NCBI RefSeq assembly: GCF_963169125.1
Contig: NC_084795.1
Coordinates: 134,023,701 to 134,087,700, forward strand
Source: Humulus lupulus
Taxonomy: Eukaryota; Streptophyta; Magnoliopsida; Rosales; Cannabaceae
Reading direction: 5' to 3'
Length of the DNA stretch: 64,000 bases
Position 1 is the first letter of the stretch. Every line of letters begins with the position of its first letter. Positions 11,738-23,100 of this stretch are shown one piece after another. A model generated the notes under the pieces. That model saw only the letters and a list, made by a program, of their open reading frames with translations. It was not told the DNA's origin and did not search any database. A program made the position numbers and the translations under genes.

Positions 11738-12298
11738 TCAAGTGCTTAAGCTCGGACTGTTCCCAATCTTTACAACTCTTGAAGCTTCATTGTGGTCAAT
11801 GTTTACCTCCTCGAGCTCCTTTATAGCCTGGAGCTCTAACCTATCTTTGCCTATCCATGGGTCAATGTCATCGTGTTGGGCATCGTTACTGTCCTCTTTT
11901 TGTTGAGGTTCTTCTGTCCCACAAGTAACTTCTACTTCCCAGAACTCCTCGCCTCCATCATTTATGACCATAGCTTGTTGCCCAGGTTGTGATTTTCCCT
12001 TCATAGAAATGTTATAGCATTCTCTGGCAGCGAGCTGATCCCCTTTGACAGTGCATATTCCCACAGTTGAGGGGAATTTTATTGCTAGGTGGCGGATAGA
12101 GGTTATGGCTTCAAATGCCACCAACGCGGGTCGGCCCAAAATTTCATTGTATGTTGTTGAACAGTCGATTACCACGAACTCAAGTAACTTGGAAATAGTT
12201 CGTGAGCCTTCTCCCAATGTTACCACTAATTCGATTGTCTCGATGGCTGCTGACCCTTCGCCAGAAAATCCGTACAGAGTCGTCGAGGTCGCCTTCAA
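11738..12298 (-). pseudogene. Tat element aspartic protease region
   Basis: An open stretch of 186 codons matches the protease region of the Retand element at about 42100-42700 (SKLLEFVVIDCSTTYNEILGRP, then TSIRHLAIKFPS). The catalytic DNG motif would lie just upstream, past 12298, where the frame is broken. It continues toward the RT linker (LEEVNIDHNEASRVVKIG). Expected role: processing of gag-pol. No intact active site is visible. Confidence 0.65.
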
Positions 12299-12796
12299 TT
12301 ATGTTATAGACAACCCCATTTTTTCCAAGGTGGACCTAAAAAGTAGATTCATAGATCTCCCGTTATCTACTAATGTCCTCCGGACCCTCCGGTTGGCGAG
12401 CTGAACGGTTATGACCAAGGGATCGTTATGTGGGAATTGGACGTGGCTAGCATCCTCTTCTGTAAAAATGATTGGTTATTTTTCCAATCGCTGTTGTTTT
12501 AATAACCGCTATTCCAGGATGAACTCCACTCCGTTATGGGATTTCAATTCTTTAATGTAGCTCTTCTGGGCCCCTCTGCTCGTGCGTGCTAGATGAGGTC
12601 CTCCTGAAATGGTGGCTATTTCTCCCCCTATTATCGGAGGAGGATCATCCTGATTCGTTTGAGCTCTGGTTTGACTTACTGGAGCTTCGGGGGCTGACAG
12701 AGGGTTTGGTCCAGTGGGCTGATTCGAAACCACCCAATTTTGGGCGTACTAGGCCAAAGGACCCGCTCTAATGAGAATTTTGATCTCATCCTTCAG

Positions 12797-13745
12797 CTAT
12801 CGACATTCATCAGTGTTATGACGAATATCATTATAAAATCGGCAGAACTTCGAAGGATCTCTCTTCACTCTTTGGTTTTTCAATGGTTCTGGCTTCTTCC
12901 ATGGAAGGTGAGTATAATTTGCTAGGAAGATGCACTCCATAATATTTGTGAGGTTGGTATAAGTGGGATAAACAGGCTTAAATTTCTCTCCAAACTTATT
13001 TTTCTTTGTTCCACTCTGGTCGTCCTCACCATTTCCCTTCCTTTTGTTATTTCTCCCTTGGCTATTATGGGTAGCAGTTTGAGCCGTAGTTGCAACATCC
13101 GTTACCGCTCCAATGGGCTGGACTGGGATCTCGTTGGTTCCTGCGACGGAAGCTCGCGCCTCTTCCATGTTAATCCATCTTTGAGCTCATGCCAAGAACT
13201 TGTCCACACTATTAATTCATTTTCTCTGTAATTCTTGCCACAAGTCGCCTCCAACAAGGATTCCCGTCCTCATTGCCATGAGCTTAGAGCTGTCATTGGC
13301 ATCCCTAGCTCTTGCAGCGACATTGGAAAATCTACTTAGATATGCCTTTAACGTTTCGCCAGGTTGCTGCTTTACATTGGCTAATGAATCAGCCTTAACC
13401 CAAGATGTCTGGGAAGCCCTGAATGCTTTTTTGAACTCAGAAGAAAACTTTTTCCATGAACTTATAGAATGCCTCTTGTATTGCTTAAACCACTGCCTAG
13501 ATGGCCTGATCAGAGTTAAAGGGAATAACAGGCACCTTAGGTCGAGTCCAACATTGTGGGCCATCATCATGGTATTATAAATCCCAAGGTGGTCTAACGG
13601 ATCTCCATCTCCATCAAACTTTGACAATTGTGGCATTCTGAAGCCTATCGGATATGTGGTCGCCGCAATATTTGGAGTGAATGGCTCGAGCTCATCCTCT
13701 GAGTCACAATCGTCTTTATCTTTTCTAGATAAAAGCCTCTTTATT
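12797..13745 (-). pseudogene. Tat element gag, 5'-truncated
   Basis: 13745-13217 encodes the capsid-type domain (FRMPQLSKFDGDGDPLDHL... then VKQQPGETLKAYLSRF), as in the Retand gag at 40600-41080. A break near 13200 leads to 13168-12797 with a basic region and a zinc-knuckle-like CRFYNDIRHNTDEC. The minus-strand ORF formally continues to 13843, but the residues beyond about 13745 are the antisense of the copia gag and not part of this protein. 12298-12796 holds further degenerate gag/linker sequence. Confidence 0.75.
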
Positions 13746-16052
13746 TGGAATCCATTTTCCAACTCTCTTACTTCCTCTCTCACATTGAAACTTGATCGTG
13801 CTAACTTTCTGGCTTGGAAATCACAAGTTGTTCCAACTGTCATTGGTCATGATTTAGATGAATTTTTGTTCAGTGCTGTCACACCATCATCGAAGCTTCT
13901 CAATGGCGACACCAATCCTGCTTTCACCCAATGGAAACGAAAAGATCAACTCTTACTTTCTTGGCTTCGATCTTCGATGATTGAAGGAAGTCTTGCCACA
14001 GTAGCCAATTATACCAGCTCTCATTCTGTCTGGCAGGCCCTTGAACAAAAATTTTCTAGTATCTCCAAAGCTCCCCTTCTTCAACTAAAAGGCCAACTCT
14101 CCAATATCCAGAAAGATTCTCTCTGTATCTCTGATTATGTGGAAAAGATCAAGTCCCTTTGTGATTCTTTGGTAGTTGTTGGTCATCCCATTAGTGATTT
14201 TGATATGGTGCTACAACTTCTCAATGGTCTTGGACCAGAGTTTGATCCGGTTGTCTCTGGTATTACATCTCGCAGTGACATTCTCTCTGTTGAAGAAGTT
14301 CAAGCTCTTATGTCTCATGAAACTTGCCTGGAACGCCATAGCTCTATGTCCGATCTTTCAACCCGAATGTCTGCCAATTTGACATTTGGTTCAAGAAATG
14401 GCTACTCTCGTCCTTACAAAAATTCTGGCAGAAGTACTTCCTCTGAAAATTCCTCAAGATTTCCTCCTCGTGGACATTTTAGACCACCTAATGTCCCGAA
14501 TTGCCCGTTGTGTCAAGTTTGTATGACATATGGTCACACTGCTGCTATATGTCACTACCGATTTGACAAAAATTGGGTCACTCCGAAGGCAACCTCTTCT
14601 CAACCCCAAGCTTTACTCAATGAACAAGAGCTTGACTATGAGCCTCACGCCTATATAACTCAATCTGTTCCAGATTTTGGTGATGATCCAGGTTGGTATG
14701 CTGATACAGATGCCACCAATCACGTGGCCTTTAATATGGAGAATCTTGATTCTGCTACCCCATATTTTGGGCATGAGACCTTGGCAGTTGGAAATGGTAA
14801 GAAGCTTGTCATTTCTCATATTGGTAAAGCTACTATCTCCTCTCACTCTTCACATCCATTACAGTTGCAATCTGTTTTACAAGTTCCTTCCATTACCAAG
14901 AATCTTGTTAGTGTCTCTAAACTCACTAAAGATAATGATGTTTTTATGGAGTTTCATAAATCTTGTTGTTTTGTCAAGGACAAGCAAACCGGTGCAGTCT
15001 TGCTTAAAGGGAAACTTAAAGATGGCCTCTACCTCCTAGGAGATGATACTACGAGTCTTTCAAATACATCATTGCAGTGTCCCCTAGCTACTTCTACTGT
15101 TTCTACTTGTAATACAGATTGTAATCATTCTCCTTTCAGTAAAAACACTTGTACTCAAACTGTTAACACCGTTTCTTCATGTACTGAATCTGAAATCAAT
15201 AAAGACTCATCTTCTACTTATTCTGTTTCATCATCTCCTTTTGTGTTTGTCACAAACAAATCATCTGATATTAACCTTTGGCATTGTAAACTTGGCCATC
15301 CGGAACCTGCCACACTATCTAAGATTTTGTCTCAGACCAATATTTCTCATTCACTAAAACATCTCCATTTCTGTAATGCATGTCAGCAAGGCAAAAGTCA
15401 TAGACTTCTTTTTCCCATTTCTCATAGTAGGGCCACTCAACCTCTTGAACTAATACACACAGATTTATGGAGGCCATCTCATGTTGTGTCCAAATATAAC
15501 TACAAATATTATGTTCATTTTATTGATTAATATAATCAATTCACTTGGATATTTCCACTAACTCTTAAGTCTCAAGCTTTTGAAACTTTTATTCCATTTA
15601 AAAGTTTGGTGGAAAAATAGTTTGGCTTACCTATCAAGGGTGTGCAAGCTGATTGGGGAGGTGAGTATAGACCTCTTGAGCGGTTTCTACGTGATCAAGG
15701 CATCAAGTTCCAACACCTATGTCCTCACACGCATGAACAGAATGGCCGAGCTGAGAGAAAGCATCGGCATGTTACAGAAACTGGTTTGACCTTACTAGCT
15801 CATTCTGGTTTGGATATGTCTTACTGGTGGCATGCCTTTAGTTGTGCCGTTTACTCCATTAGTAGAATGCCAACACCTGTGCTTGGTGATATAAGTCCAA
15901 ATGAGAGTTTGTTCAAAGAAACACCTGATTATTCAGTCGTGAAACCATTTGGATGTGCCTGTTTTCCATATCTTCGACCTTACAATCATTACAAGCTAGA
16001 ATATAGGTCTAAAGAATGTATCTTTTTGGGCTATTCTCCAAAGCACAAGTGA
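13746..16052 (+). pseudogene. Copia gag-protease-integrase
   Basis: gag (about 13755-14400; KLDRANFLAWKSQ, LQLKGQLSNIQK) is followed by a zinc-knuckle remnant (CPLCQVCMTYGHTAAICHYR), protease (about 14690-15040), integrase zinc finger (LWHCKLGHP... FCNACQQGKSH) and core ([36 protein letters not shown]). All is in one frame, broken by in-frame stops at 15528 (TAA), 15618 (TAG) and 16050 (TGA). The protease active site reads D-T-D-A (14703-14711) in place of the usual D-[ST]-G-A, so it is probably inactive. The first 30 or so residues of the long ORF starting at 13656 come from antisense Tat gag and do not belong. Confidence 0.82.
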
Positions 16053-18083
16053 TACTTATGTGAGAATGCAGCTGGCAGATTGTTTATTGCTCGACATGTG
16101 GTGTTTAATGAACATCACTTTCCAGCATCTCAAGCTCCAAAGTCATCCAAGGTACCCTCTACTTATACTCATTTTCCTACTGCTCAGTTTCATACAAATG
16201 TTGTTACTTCAATTTCTAATGTTGTGCCTACGCCTAATGTTGTTGTTGTAGCTTCACTTGAGCTACATTATGATCGTGTTGTTGAGTCTTCACCCTTCCG
16301 CGATGCTACTTCACCTACTAGCATGTCTAATGCATCAACTGAGCAGCCCTCATTGCCATCTTTTGAGCTTGGTGTCTCTGTCATTCCATCAGTTTCAGCG
16401 ACATCAACTCTTGCTTCTGAAGAACTTCCTTTGGTTTCTGCAGTACCTATTCTGCCGCAAAGGACTCACACCATGACTACTCGTTCTCAGAGGGGCATTT
16501 ACAAGCCCAAAGCATATTTGGCTACTAAATATCCTCTTCCTGAGTCCTTGTTGCCTAGTGAACCGAAGACCACTAAATCTGCTCTTCAAAATCCAGCATG
16601 GTATGCATCTATGAAACAGGAATATGATGCTTTGATAAAGATAGGCACTTCTTCCTTGGTCCCTTATGAGCCTCATATGCATCTCATTGGCAACAAGTGG
16701 TTCTACAGAGTGAAGCTAAAGGCAGATGGCTCTCTTGACAAGTTTAAATCACAGTTAGTAGCGAAAAGGTACCTTCAACAGCCAGGCATTGACTATGAGG
16801 ACACGTTCAGTCCTGTAGTGAAACCAGTCACTGTTAGAACAGTCCTCACCTTGGCGGTCTCATCTGATTGGGATGTTCGACAATTAGATGTTTCAAATGC
16901 TTTCCTTAATGGTAATTTAAAGGAGACTGTGTATATGTCTCAGCCGCAAGGTTTTGAAGATCCAAACAGACCCTCTTATGTTTGTAGGCTACACAAAGCT
17001 ATATATGGTCTTAAACAGGCACCTCGAGCTTGGAATGAGAAGCTCAAACACACACTGTTCAGCTGGGGATTTTCAGCTTCCAAAGTCGATACTTCTTTGT
17101 TTGTTCATGGATCCTTGGATACCCTTGTTATTCTTCTAGTCTATGTGGATGATATCTTGATTACATGCCCTAATCCAGTATTGATTTAGAAGCTTATAGC
17201 TGATTTGAATGCATCCTTTTCACTTAAAGATTTGGGGCAGGTCCATTACTTTCTTGGGGTTGAGATTCATAGATGTACTGAAGGTATGTATTTGTCTCAA
17301 GGCAAGTATATTACTGATCTATTACTGAGAGTTCATTTAGATGGAGCCAAAAGTTGTCCTACTCCCACAAGCAATACTCACAAACTTGCTCTCACTGAAG
17401 GTACTCCTTTTGAAGACAAGACTCTATATAGAAGTACAATAGGTGCATTACAGTATTTGACACTAACCAGGCCTGATGTTGCTTACATTATTAACACTAT
17501 CTCAGTTTATTCATGCTCCTACCAGTGTTCACTGAGAAGCTTGTAAGCGATTACTCAGGTACTTGAAAGGTACTATATCAGAGGGACTAATCCTACGACC
17601 TGCACCTAGAATGTCACTTGAAGCATACTCTGATGCAGATTGGGCAAGTTTCATTGATGACAGGCGTTCAACAGGCGGATATGCAGTGTTCTTAGGTCCT
17701 AATCTAATCTCTTGGTCTGCAAAGAAGCAACAAGTGGTTGCTAGATCTAGTACAGAGTCTAAGTTCAGATCATTAGCCAATACTACCGCTGAAATTAAAT
17801 GGTTGATGTCTTTATTAACTGAACTCCATGTCACACTTGCAGCTACTCCAATTATTCTGGTTGATAACTAAGGAGTTGTTGCCTTAGCAGCTAATCCTGT
17901 TTTCCATGCCAAATTGAAACATATAGAGATTGATCAACACTTTGTAAGAGATCAAGTTCTGAATAATGAACTTTCTGTGCGATATGTGCCTTCTGTTGAT
18001 CAAGTAGCTGATATCTTAACAAAGTCCCTGCCAAATGACAGATTTCAGTACCTGAAGGACAAACTGAAAGTGGTGTCTACCCC
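16053..18083 (+). pseudogene. Copia reverse transcriptase and RNase H
   Basis: RT runs from about 16580 ([15 protein letters not shown]) through [36 protein letters not shown] and the catalytic YVDD (17142-17153). An in-frame TAG at 17187 follows. A small deletion near 17508 shifts the frame within a conserved HAPTSVH region, where a TGG to TGA stop also lies. RNase H resumes from 17563 ([35 protein letters not shown]) with a further TAA at 17869. The coding end at about 18080 is cut by the CACTA-like insertion. Confidence 0.85.
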
Positions 18084-19514
18084 CACTACTACAAATATAG
18101 GGTTTCTCTGCACTTCTTTTTCAATCTAAAATAAAAAGCGCAGAGAAAAGGATTGAAGGACACTCAGGAACTATGTTACTGCGGTTTTTTTTAAAAACGC
18201 AATGTAAAATAGGAAAAGTGGGAAGTGAAAACTTTTTCTCTGCGATTTTCTTAAAAAAAAAACGCAGAGTGCAACTTTTCTCCGCGGTTTTTTAAGAAAA
18301 CCGCGGAGAAATAAAGACTTTTCCCTGCGGTTTTATTGAAAAAACAGCAGAGAAAAGTATTGTAATTTTTCAAAACTTTTACCAAGCATAACTTTGTGCT
18401 CGATTGTCCGTTTTGATTGTTTTTTTTTTAACTTTGATATTTTTTCGAGATCTATTAAAAGAAAATAGTCTTTTCTTTGGATAGATCTCGAAAAAATATC
18501 AAAGTTAAAAAAAAACAATCAAAACGGACAATCGAGCACAAAGTTATGCTTGGTAAAAGTTTTAAAAAATTACAATACTTTTCTCTGCGGATTTTTTAAG
18601 AAAACCGCAAAGAAAAGTCTTTCTTTCTCTGAGGTTTTCTTAAGAAAACTGTAGAGAAAAGGTTCCAGACCTATATATAAACTCATTCTTCCCCACAAGG
18701 TTCGTAAACCTACTTCATTTCGCGAAAAACTTCTTCAACAGCGGCGATATGTCTTTCAACCTTAATCTTACTATTTTTTTTCATCATTTTTAGCTAAATC
18801 TTAGTTAAAAACTGAAGTAGATGCTTGATATTTGTCTATTTTAAGGTTTTTGGTAGTAAAAATGGTTAGGATTTGGTCAAAAAATTGTCCATTTTCACTG
18901 TATTTTTGGGCATACATTGTGTTCTTGAGCTTCAAAATAGGTAATGATCTATATATCTTTGTTTGTATAGTTTTTTGTTTTTTTTTCATCATTATTTTTA
19001 GAATTTATTTTGTGTGAAATAGACAAATAGAAATCAAAATTTTGAAAGGTTTTTCATAAATCATTAATTTGGTTGCTGAATTTTTTTTCTTCAGATTTTT
19101 CGGTGACAAAACCAAATTTTTTTTTTTTCAAGATTTCAGATTTTCTTTGTATGCAGCTAGATAGATATCGAAAAAATACCAAAGTATAAAAAAAAAACAC
19201 CAAAACCGGACAACTGAGCACAAAGCTATGCTTCGTCAAAGTTTTGAAAAATTACAATACTTTCCTCTGCGGTTTTTTCAATAAAATCACAGAGAAAAGT
19301 CTTTCTTTCTCAGCGGTTGTTTTAAAAAAATCGCGGAGAAAAGTACATCTTTCTTTGCAGTTGGCTAATTACAACCGCAGAGAAAGATGTTCTTTCTCCG
19401 CGGTTGGCATACCACTTTTCTCTGCGGTCGAATACACTGCGTTTTTCAGTACTCTCGAAAACCGCAGTGTATTAAGTAAAAAAATCGCAGAGAAAAACTT
19501 TTGTTGTAGTAGTG
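18084..19514. mobile_element. Non-autonomous CACTA-like element with long internal hairpin, TSD CCC
   Basis: The ends are CACTACTACAAATATAGGG and TTTTGTTGTAGTAGTG, with CCC on both sides (18081-18083 and 19515-19517). Subterminal zones are packed with short palindromes such as TTTCTCCGCGG...CCGCGGAGAAA (around 18278-18312) and many copies of CCGCAGAGAAAA in both orientations. The centre holds a 109/108-bp inverted repeat (18347-18588) and a third, diverged arm at about 19161-19262. No transposase gene is present. It is inserted at the end of the copia coding region. Confidence 0.82.
18347..18588. repeat. Near-perfect inverted repeat, about 109-bp arms with 25-nt loop
   Basis: Left arm 18347-18455 and right arm 18481-18588 differ by one substitution and one T/A homopolymer length change. 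The loop is 18456-18480. A transcript through it would fold into a long double-stranded hairpin. The arms include CGGACAATCGAGCACAAAG. Confidence 0.92.
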
Positions 19515-19535
19515 CCCTTTTCGTTTGAGGGGGGA

Positions 19536-19746
19536 TGATAGTCAACAAATTCAATTTAGTTAGTTGACTTAAGGCTTAATTGTTTTCTGTTTACTTTCTT
19601 GATCATTGTAATAAATTCTGTTATAATAGAATTGTTTCCTCTGTAACAAACAATAACCATATAAATAAAGATCTCAATCAATATATGCTATGTTCTCTTT
19701 TGGCATCTTTACAAGTGTTTTCATTCAATTCTCTTAGTGTTCTACA
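19536..19746 (+). repeat. Copia 3' LTR (short)
   Basis: It starts TGATAGTCAACAAATT just after a G-rich polypurine tract and ends at TTCTACA. A TATA box (TATAAATA) lies at about 19660. At 211 bp it is short for copia. The 5' partner is absent, so the right boundary rests only on the CA end. Confidence 0.5.
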
Positions 19747-20193
19747 GAGTACAGGGTACCAAACATGTTTAATTTGCAAAGAGTATATGATTATTGGAAA
19801 TAATAAGAATTTAATTGGATAACTTTTCTTGTTAATAAAAAAATTTCATAACTCAATAAGTGTAGAAGAGACAAGAGTTGACGATTGGATCGATACATAC
19901 AAAGACACCAAAAAGTCGCTTATACATTAGTACTCCTACAATACCAAGAATGAGTATATACTAATTTGAATATTCCCATCTTAAAAATTTCTGTCTCGAA
20001 AGTCCTTTTTGGAAATCTCGGCGCAACACTTCATTGTTCTTATAAACTTTCTTTGTCCTCTTCAAACCACTTCTTCTTAGTATATACACCAACCATCCAG
20101 ATATAACGTTTGTCTTTCTCCAACTACACCTCTATATAACCTTACCATCCTAACACCTTTTGCTGAAAGAAAAGAAAAAAGAAAAAAGAAAGA
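19747..20193 (+). promoter_or_regulatory. Upstream region and core promoter of the GPAT gene
   Basis: There is no coding or repeat signal here. A TATA box, TATATAA, lies at 20133-20139, about 55 bp before the ATG, so transcription should begin near 20165. The 5' leader is purine-rich (AAAGAAAAGAAAAAAGAAAAA). The copia 3' LTR ends only about 390 bp upstream of the TATA box, so cis elements further out would be element-derived. Confidence 0.55.
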
Positions 20194-23100
20194 ATGGCTA
20201 CTATGACTACTTCTTTAAGTGCTGTGTTCCCAACCGTAGAGAAATGTTCATCAACCGGGCGAGAAAAACATACGGTGGTAGCTGATATGGACGGGACATT
20301 ACTAAGAGGGCGAAGCTCTTTCCCTTATTTTGCTCTAATCGCTTTCGAAGTGGGCGGAGTTTTGAGGCTTCTCTCCTTGCTTTTGGCTGCGCCATTAGCT
20401 GGATTTCTCTACTACTTTGTGTCCGAATCGGCTGGAATCCAAGTTCTCATATTCGTGACTTTCGTAGGAATGAAAGTCTCCGATATTGAGTCGGTAGGAA
20501 GAGCTGTACTGCCAAAGTTTTACGCGTCGGATGTTCACCCGGAGTCGTGGAGAGTTTTCTCTTCGTGTGGGAAACGGTGCGTTTTAACTGCGAATCCGAG
20601 GGTTATGGTGGAAGCTTTTTTGAAGGAATTCCTGGGAGCTGACTTGGTTTTGGGGACTGAGATAGAGAGTTATAAGGGAAGAGCTACTGGGTTTGTTCGG
20701 CCGCCGGGAGTACTTGTTGGGAAGAACAAGGCTGCTGCTCTTAAGAGAGCTTTTGATGGCGAGACTAGTAGACCGGACGTTGGGCTTGGTGATCGACTCA
20801 CTGATGTTCCTTACATGTCCCTATGCAAGGTAGGAATACGCCTCTATATATATATATAAATATTTATGTGTGTATGTTAAATAATTAATTGATCGATCAA
20901 TTACTCGATACAAACTAGAAACACCCTTTTCAACCTATTTGTTTTCAAATATTTACATGTCGGCTACAAATGATTAATCAACTCTAAAACAGCTGATTTT
21001 TTGAACAAATCATAATGAAGTTTATTAAATATGCAACGTGCTATATATATATATATATAACTTTGATCTGATCTGGCAGGTAAAAGAATGTTGTCAACTC
21101 AGTTAAATAAAGACTTACACTAATATATTGAAATTTTGTCTTTGTCTATTTCTGAATAAATAAACATCAGTTTTTGAGCACTAGATTTACCAAAAATAAC
21201 ATTTTAGAATTTAAAAGTTTATATTAAAAATAAATTCAAATTAAAACTTATAATTAAAGTAATATACTTTATACTTCCATACAAATCGACTTCACAAACA
21301 AATGATTATTGTTACTAGGTGGGGCACGTGCTCGTACGAAAATTAGTTTTTTTAGTTAAAATCTAAACTTTAATTTTAATTAAAATATCATCTAATTTTA
21401 ATAAAGAAAAGTTACATATTTTTTTCATACATATAAAATTAAAGAAAACTAAAAATAACTAAAAAAAAAAAATCATATAATAGAATTAATAAAGAATTAA
21501 ATTAACTAAATATCTATCAATATTAAAATTAAATTAATTATTTTCAAAAATATTTATAATTTGGATTTATTAGATTATAAAATATTAAAGTAGATGCAAA
21601 TATTACATTTTAGCACAATACATTCTTGAAAGAAAAATGAAAGACATAATTAAAATTATTAAAATCAAATGATCTAATAACTTCAACAACAAAAAAATTA
21701 ACTTTCAAATTTGAAACTTTAAAAAAAATAAAAACAACAAAAAATCCAATGCATTTATAAAAAAAACTCTTTGAATACATACTAAAAGTATAGAGCGAAC
21801 GTAAAATAGAAAAATGACAATTAATACATAAAGATAAAGCATGAATGATAGAGTATATAATAATAATTAATTGCATAATTAATTAATTTGTTCATCAAGT
21901 GTAATTAATAATATTAAAAATTATCAAAAAGAGATATATAACTAAACTATATTCTCCACTGCAAAATAATATAATTTGAACAAACTTACTAAACTAACAC
22001 ACTTTTTAAATTTACTTAAAAAAAACCGCTATTTAAATCTTAGCAATAGGAATAACTCTATTTTTTTTCAATAAAACAGAAAAAATAAATATTTATATAT
22101 AAAAATATTATTTACTACAATACAAAGTAAAACATATTCTAAAAAAATCAACATTTTAAATCTTAACTAAAAATAAAAACAAGTACACATTTAAATAACT
22201 ACAATGACAAAATAACTTAGCTACTACAAAACAAAATAATTTAACCATTTTTTTTTATAAATATATCCACTCTTATATAATAGTTATAAATAGATAGATT
22301 ATAGATGAACATATATATTTTTTTTAATTCAAAATTAATTATTTGGAAGTTTTTTTTTTTTGGTAAATTAGCTAGCTTGTATTATGCACAACAACTTACA
22401 ATCACCAAACAATTACACAGACTCAAACCACTAAAACACTACAACCAACAACTATTAATTACATTGTAACTTCCTCACCCACACGACATCCTCCTTTCCT
22501 AGATTCTTTTCCAACAACATACAAAATCTATTACAAATTTCATGTTTAATAATCTGAGTTACATTACCCACTAATGGCACCTGATGCATCCAATAAGTTG
22601 AGTTCCTAGCTCTCCATATGTGGTACACACAAGCACTAAGCGAACAAGTATAAACTCTTCTTCTGCAGACAAATTGCTTACTTCTCCTGATCCAATACAT
22701 CAACCCAGCCTGTTCATAACGATGGGTTCCTATCCCTAACCAAGACAAGATAGTACCCATACATCTCTTACTGAACTTACACTCAAAGAATAAGTGTCTA
22801 TGACATTCAATGCACTGACCACAGATGACACATAGTGTATCTTGAGTTATTCCAAATCTAAAGAGTCTATCTTTAGTTGGCATCCTTTGTTTTAAAACCA
22901 ACCAAGCTATACACTTGTGCTTTGGAAGACCAATCCTATCCCAAATAGAAGCATATTTCCATTTGGTCTCAGCTTTGTTCTTCAACAGGTTATACATTTT
23001 AGCAACACTGTAATGAGGCCAATGAGGCCATCTGGGAACATTATCTTGATAAATTTCCTTTAAATCATCCTCGACTTTAACTAGTTGCTTCCAATACTAA

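Larger units (their letters stand above)
3541..13745 (-). mobile_element. Old Tat-lineage Ty3/gypsy element, minus strand, interrupted twice and truncated at its 5' end
   Basis: Reading from high to low coordinates the order is gag (13745-12797), protease (12298-11738), RT/RNase H (about 11700-10510), a second archaeal-type RNase H (from 10503), integrase (to 8846, resuming at 6118), then a tandem-repeat 3' region (5920-3740). Dual RNase H is a Tat/Ogre/Retand hallmark. The element is interrupted by a solo LTR at 6119-8845 and a CACTA-like element at 4121-5684. Every gene has stops or frameshifts. Neither LTR was recognised: the 5' end is lost at the junction with the copia element near 13745, and the 3' end is unclear below 3740. 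Confidence 0.75.
13746..19746 (+). mobile_element. Ty1/copia retrotransposon, 5'-truncated, interrupted by a CACTA-like element
   Basis: Domain order gag, protease, integrase, RT, RNase H identifies Ty1/copia. It starts abruptly inside gag at about 13746, fused head-to-head to the gag of the Tat element, with no 5' LTR or primer-binding site. The 3' end is split by the CACTA-like element 18084-19514. It resumes with a polypurine tract (TTTGAGGGGGGA, ending at 19535) and a short LTR (19536-19746). The left boundary is accurate to about 20 bp. Confidence 0.8.

Noticed and set aside
13656..13745. N-terminal 30 residues of the long copia ORF
   Set aside because: This part is the antisense of the Tat gag. 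The copia protein begins in truncated form after the joint at about 13745.
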